From contig CAWINT010000002.1 in the NCBI GenBank assembly GCA_963837515.1, positions 372,001 to 436,000 on the forward strand: 64,000 nt of DNA, given 5' to 3'. The translations under genes and the position numbers were made by a program. The notes under the pieces were generated by a model, which was not told the DNA's origin, ran no database searches, and saw only the letters and a program-made list of their open reading frames with translations. This DNA is from RYN-230 sp963837515. GTDB taxonomy: Bacteria; Actinomycetota; Actinomycetes; Streptosporangiales; Streptosporangiaceae. Below are positions 60,592-64,000 of this stretch, piece after piece. The first letter of the stretch is position 1; every line of letters starts with the position of its first letter.

Positions 60592-61395
60592 GTGGCTGAG
60601 CAGCGGGTTCGGGTGGAACGGTCGGCGCTGGACGCGGCGGCACTGACCCGCGCGGTGGTCCGGCCGGGCGGGCTGTGGCGGGAGATCCAGGTGCTGGCGG
60701 TGACCGGGTCGACCAACGCCGACCTGCTGGCGCGGGCCCGGGCCGGGGCGGCCGAGGGGGCGGTCCTGGTGGCCGAGGCGCAGACCGCGGGGCGCGGCCG
60801 GGTGAACCGGTCCTGGGTGAGCCCGCCGCGGGCCGCGCTGACGTTCTCGGTGCTGCTCCGGCCAGCCGCGGTGCGCCCCGCCCAGCGGGGCTGGCTGCCG
60901 CTGCTCACCGGCGTGGCGGTGGCCGCCGCGCTGCGTGAGTCGGCCGGCGTGGACGCCGCGCTCAAGTGGCCGAACGACGTGCTGATCGGCGGGCGCAAGG
61001 TGGCCGGGATCCTGGCCGAGGCGCACGGCGACGCCATCGTGACCGGCGTCGGGCTGAACGTCACCCTGACCGCGCCGGACCTGCCGATGCCGGGGGCGAC
61101 CTCGCTGCTGCTGGCCGGGGCCGCGGTGACCGACCGGCAGGTGCTGGCCGCCGCGATCCTGGACCGGCTGGCGGTCCGGTACCGGGCGTGGTGCGCCGCC
61201 CCGGACGCGGCCGCCTGGCGCGAGGACTACCTGCGCTGCTGCGCCACCGTCGGCCAGCCGGTCCGGGTGCAGCTGCCCGGCGGGTCCGGGCTCTCCGGGA
61301 CCGCGGTGGACGTGGATCCGGCCGGTCGGCTGGTGGTGCGCGCCGCCGCCGGGCTGATCCCGGTCAGCGCCGGTGATGTGGTGCACGTCCGCTGA
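60592..61395 (+). CDS. birA: biotin--[acetyl-CoA-carboxylase] ligase
   Basis: Biotinylates the BCCP lysine of acyl-CoA carboxylase alpha chains such as the one encoded at 49.7-51.4 kb. GSTNADLLARARAG, the biotin-AMP loop QTAGRGRVNRSWVSPP, LKWPNDVLIGGRKVAGILAE and GVGLNV are diagnostic. It is 267 residues with the C-terminal SH3-like domain and no N-terminal helix-turn-helix, so it is not a repressor. GTG 60592 was chosen because the frame upstream is repeat array. Confidence 0.95.
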   Translation: MAEQRVRVERSALDAAALTRAVVRPGGLWREIQVLAVTGSTNADLLARARAGAAEGAVLVAEAQTAGRGRVNRSWVSPPRAALTFSVLLRPAAVRPAQRGWLPLLTGVAVAAALRESAGVDAALKWPNDVLIGGRKVAGILAEAHGDAIVTGVGLNVTLTAPDLPMPGATSLLLAGAAVTDRQVLAAAILDRLAVRYRAWCAAPDAAAWREDYLRCCATVGQPVRVQLPGGSGLSGTAVDVDPAGRLVVRAAAGLIPVSAGDVVHVR

Positions 61396-61480
61396 GCCGG
61401 CCAGGCCGCCCGGCAAAGTTCCGGTGCCCGGCCGGGGCCGCCGGTTCCCGCCCGGCCGCCTACCTACTAGCCTTCGCCCC

Positions 61481-62268
61481 ATGGACGGTGTGCAGGTACG
61501 CAGGCATGTGCTGGGCCGGGGCTGGGTTGCGGAGATCGTGCTCGACCGCCCGGAGGTGCTGAACGCGCTCAACACCCTCATGCTCGTCCGGCTGGCGCAG
61601 GTCTGCGCCGAGCTCGCGCCGGACGGCGACGTCCGGGCGGTGGTGCTGACCGCGTCCGGCACCCGCGCCTTCTGCGTCGGGGCGGACCTCAAGGAACGCA
61701 TCGCGATGAGCGACGCCCAGTTGCTGGCGCAGCGGCAGGTGTTCCGGACCGCGTTCGGCGAGCTGCTCGGGCTGCCCCAGCCGGTGGTCGCCGCGGTGGC
61801 TGGGTACGCCCTGGGTGGCGGCTGCGAGCTCGCCCTGAGCTGCGACCTGATCGTGGCCGACGAGACGGCGGTGTTCGGCCTGCCGGAGACCACCGTCGGG
61901 CTGGTGCCCGGCTGCGGCGGCACCCAGCTGACCCAGCGCCGCCTGGGCGCGGGCCGGGCCATGGACCTGGTGCTGACCGGACGGCAGGTGGGCGCGGGCG
62001 AGGCCGAGCGGCTCGGCCTGGCCGACCGGGTGGTGCCGGCCGGCACCGCGGCCAAGGTGGCGCTGGCGACGGCCAGTGCGATCGCCGCCAACTCGCCGGT
62101 GGCGGTGCGCGCGGCCAAACGCGCCATGCGGGCCGGCTGGGTACCAGCCTGCCCGCCGCGCTGGAGATCGAGGACGCCGCGTGGCGCACGGCCGCACTGT
62201 CCGCGGACCGCCGCGAGGGGATCGCCGCCTTCAACGAGAAGCGCGACCCGGTCTGGCCGGGGGAATAG
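61481..62268 (+). CDS. enoyl-CoA hydratase/isomerase family protein, reading frame interrupted near the 3' end
   Basis: Crotonase fold: VLDRPEVLNALN, the oxyanion residues in AFCVGADLKER and GYALGGGCELALSCDLIVAD, and the acidic LPETTVGLVPGCGG. Because HMG-CoA lyase follows, it may be a methylglutaconyl-CoA hydratase (leucine catabolism) (inference). After AAKRAMRAG (about 62135) the expected ending SLPAALEIEDAAWRTAALSA ... FNEKRDPVWPGE continues one base earlier and stops at 62266-62268; one missing C in GGCTGGG (for GGCCTGGG) explains it. TAGCCT (61468-61473) seven bases before the ATG suggests a leaderless start. Confidence 0.87.
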
Positions 62269-62316
62269 CGGCCCCGCCCGGGCACTGCCCGTTCTGCCCA
62301 CCGAACGAAAGGCCGC

Positions 62317-63228
62317 GTGGTGACTGACCTGCCCAGCCGCATCTCGCTGCGGGAAGTGGGGCCGCGGGACGGGCTCCAGAACGAGGACCCGGTCCCGACC
62401 CCGGCCAAGATCGAGCTGATCAACACGCTGGCGGGCACCGGGGTGCAGCGGATCGAGGCGGTGTCGTTCGTGCGGCCGGAGGCGATTCCGCAGATGGCCG
62501 ACGCCGACCAGGTGTGGCGGGGGATCGAGCGGGTGCCGGGTATCCGTTATTCAGCGCTGGCGCCGAACCTGCGCGGGGCGCGCCGCGCGCTGGATTCCGG
62601 GTTCACCGAGATCGAGGTGGTGGTCTCGGCGTCGGACACGCACAACCGGCGGAACGTGAACCGGGGCACCGAGGAGTCGCTGGATGACATCGCGGTGATC
62701 CTGGACGAGGCGCACCACCGGGGGGCCACCGGCCAGGTGGTGGTGGCCACCGCGTGGGGCTGCCCGTATGAGGGCGACGTGCCGGTCAGCCGGGTGCTCG
62801 CGGTGGCGGGCCGCGCCGTCGCCGACGGGGCGGACGCCATCTCGTTCGGCGACACCACCGGCATGGCCACGCCGCGGCGGGTCACCGAGCTGGTCGGGGA
62901 GTTCCGGTCGCGGTACCCGGAGGTGCCGCTGAATCTGCACTTCCACAACACCCGGGGCACCGGGCTGGCCAACGTGCTGGCCGCGCTGGAACTGGGGGTG
63001 GACGACTTCGACGCCTCGGTGGGCGGGCTGGGCGGCTGCCCGTACGCGCCGGGGGCGTCCGGGAACATCGCCACCGAAGAGCTGGTGTACATGGTGGAGG
63101 ACATGGGCGTGGCCACCGGGGTGGACCTGACGGCGATGATCGACGCGGCGGCCGGGGCCGAGCGCCTCGTCGGCCGCAAGCTGCCGTCCCAGGTGCTGCG
63201 GGCCGGCCCGCGCACCCGCACCGCCTGA
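62317..63228 (+). CDS. hydroxymethylglutaryl-CoA lyase
   Basis: Cleaves HMG-CoA to acetoacetate and acetyl-CoA. 303 residues: LREVGPRDGLQNEDPVPTPA carries the substrate-site Arg-Asp, LNLHFHNTRGTG the metal His pair, and GGLGGCPYAPGASGNIATEE the catalytic Cys loop. Two GTG codons (62317, 62320) are possible; GAAAGG lies upstream. With the hydratase 48 bases before and the carboxylase genes nearby it suggests the lower leucine or isovalerate pathway. Confidence 0.94.
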   Translation: MVTDLPSRISLREVGPRDGLQNEDPVPTPAKIELINTLAGTGVQRIEAVSFVRPEAIPQMADADQVWRGIERVPGIRYSALAPNLRGARRALDSGFTEIEVVVSASDTHNRRNVNRGTEESLDDIAVILDEAHHRGATGQVVVATAWGCPYEGDVPVSRVLAVAGRAVADGADAISFGDTTGMATPRRVTELVGEFRSRYPEVPLNLHFHNTRGTGLANVLAALELGVDDFDASVGGLGGCPYAPGASGNIATEELVYMVEDMGVATGVDLTAMIDAAAGAERLVGRKLPSQVLRAGPRTRTA

Positions 63229-63290
63229 CCCGGGTCCGCGTACCGACGGGGGAGATAAATGCCCGGCCCGAGTGGGCTGGGACCCCTGGA

Positions 63291-64000
63291 TCACCGGCTG
63301 GCCGGGGGTTGCGTCCCGCACAGGGCGATGCCCAGCGGGGTGCGCTGGTGGACCAGGAAGCGGCCAGTCCGCCGGGTGGTGATCAGGCCGGTGGCGCGCA
63401 GCACCGCCAGGTGTTCGCTGACGCTGCTGACCGGGATGCCGGTCCGCGCGGCCAGCCCGGTCGTGGAGGCCGGCTCGGCCAGCGCGTCCAGCAGCCGGGC
63501 CCGGGTGGCGCCGAGCAGCCGGGCCAGCGCGGTGCCCGGCCGCGCGGCCGGAGCCCAGAGCAGCCCGATGCCCCGGGCCGGGTAGATCACCGCGGGCGGG
63601 TCGAACGCCACCGCGGCGTGCGGCCAGCCCAGTACGGTCGGGATCAGCACCAGCGGGGCGCCGGCGACGTCGAGTTCGTCGTCCGGGTGCTCCGGCCGGC
63701 CGTTCAGCCGGAGCACCTCGTCCTGCCACGAGATACGCCGGTCGAGATCGTTGATCGTGCGGGCGGCGCCCTCGTCGGCCAGTTGCCGGGCCCGGACGGT
63801 GATATCCGCGTCGAGCACATCCCGCAGCCTCGGCCACCACGGCTCGATCACCGCGGACCAGGCCCGCTCCAGCATGCCCGCCAGCCGGTCCCGGGCCTGG
63901 GCCGGATCGCCGGGCAGCTCCGGGCCGGGCCACGCCGCCGACCCGGGATGCCGGCGGCGGCATTCGGCCAGTTCAGCCGCGACCCGGCCGGGTGGCGTGG
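63291..64000 (-). CDS. ArsR-type transcriptional regulator with DUF5937-like N-terminus (5' end outside window)
   Basis: The frame is open to the end of the window, so the N-terminus is missing; an internal ATG lies at 63875. The visible part is a ligand/effector-like region (LERAWSAVIEPWWPRLRDVL, AVAFDPPAVIYPARGIGLLW) followed by a winged-helix domain (RLLGATRARLLDALAEPAST, TGLAARTGIPVSSVSEHLAV, LRATGLITTRRTGRFLVHQR). This two-part layout is the actinobacterial DUF5937/ArsR family. Target unknown; it is convergent with the HMG-CoA lyase gene. Confidence 0.88.
   Translation of the reverse strand, partial: TPPGRVAAELAECRRRHPGSAAWPGPELPGDPAQARDRLAGMLERAWSAVIEPWWPRLRDVLDADITVRARQLADEGAARTINDLDRRISWQDEVLRLNGRPEHPDDELDVAGAPLVLIPTVLGWPHAAVAFDPPAVIYPARGIGLLWAPAARPGTALARLLGATRARLLDALAEPASTTGLAARTGIPVSSVSEHLAVLRATGLITTRRTGRFLVHQRTPLGIALCGTQPPASR

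Overview
This is a very GC-rich chromosomal segment from an actinomycete. The evidence is the strong G/C preference at third codon positions, many GTG starts, the zinc-ribbon forms of S14, S4 and L36, an acyl-CoA carboxylase with an epsilon subunit, an RsdA-type anti-sigma protein beside a SigD/ShbA-type sigma factor, GuaB3, and a GroEL with a His-rich tail behind a CIRCE operator. The order (spc and alpha ribosomal operons, truA, rplM-rpsI, glmM, glmS, acpS-nnrD-alr, tsaE/tsaB/rimI/tsaD, groESL, sigma/anti-sigma, guaB-guaB3) resembles Streptomyces and Streptosporangiales-like genomes. I cannot fix the genus.

Layout. 1-12.2 kb: end of the S10/spc operon (rpsQ partial to rplO), secY-adk-map, a DUF1707 gene, then infA-rpmJ-rpsM-rpsK-rpsD-rpoA-rplQ, closed by a strong terminator. 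12.4-19.4 kb: truA, a large Pro/Gly-rich membrane protein on the minus strand, rplM-rpsI with a good promoter, glmM. 19.4-31.2 kb: glmS, an AbiEi-like/DUF559-like gene in a repeat-rich gap, acpS, nnrD, alr, an alpha/beta hydrolase, tsaE, a membrane protein, tsaB-rimI-tsaD. 31.2-40 kb: HrcA/CIRCE-controlled groES-groEL, sigma factor plus anti-sigma factor, guaB, guaB3, glpD. 39.9-49.2 kb: trpS, a mutase, a carboxylate-amine ligase, an M20 amidohydrolase, a PH-domain protein, a split transketolase and an LpdA-type quinone reductase. 49.2-56.8 kb (minus strand): DUF5313, a biotin-carrying acyl-CoA carboxylase alpha chain, ogt, adaA-alkA, accE, an NYN-domain protein and the carboxylase beta chain. 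56.9-64 kb: ppc, a small Cys-rich gene, birA, enoyl-CoA hydratase, HMG-CoA lyase and a partial ArsR-type regulator. Carboxylase alpha, beta and epsilon subunits, BirA, Ppc, the mutase, the hydratase and HMG-CoA lyase form a loose carboxylation/acyl-CoA neighbourhood.

What stands out is repeat architecture. (i) Two palindromic elements 39 kb apart share flanks, and their stems differ only by paired changes. (ii) A dispersed 80-87 bp repeat occurs at two intergenic loci and, as an in-frame tandem array, inside ppc. (iii) Short tandem arrays with 11-31 bp periods sit in many inter-operon gaps. (iv) There are long perfect hairpins between rplR and rpsE and between groES and groEL.

Six genes (membrane protein at 13.3-16.5 kb, acpS, alpha/beta hydrolase, anti-sigma factor, glpD, enoyl-CoA hydratase) appear to be broken by single-base frame changes. 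Because acpS is normally essential, indel errors in a GC-rich assembly are the first explanation to test. At least eight genes lack a Shine-Dalgarno but have a TAnnnT hexamer 6-8 nt before the start codon, which suggests leaderless transcripts. I saw no rRNA, tRNA, IS element or CRISPR array.
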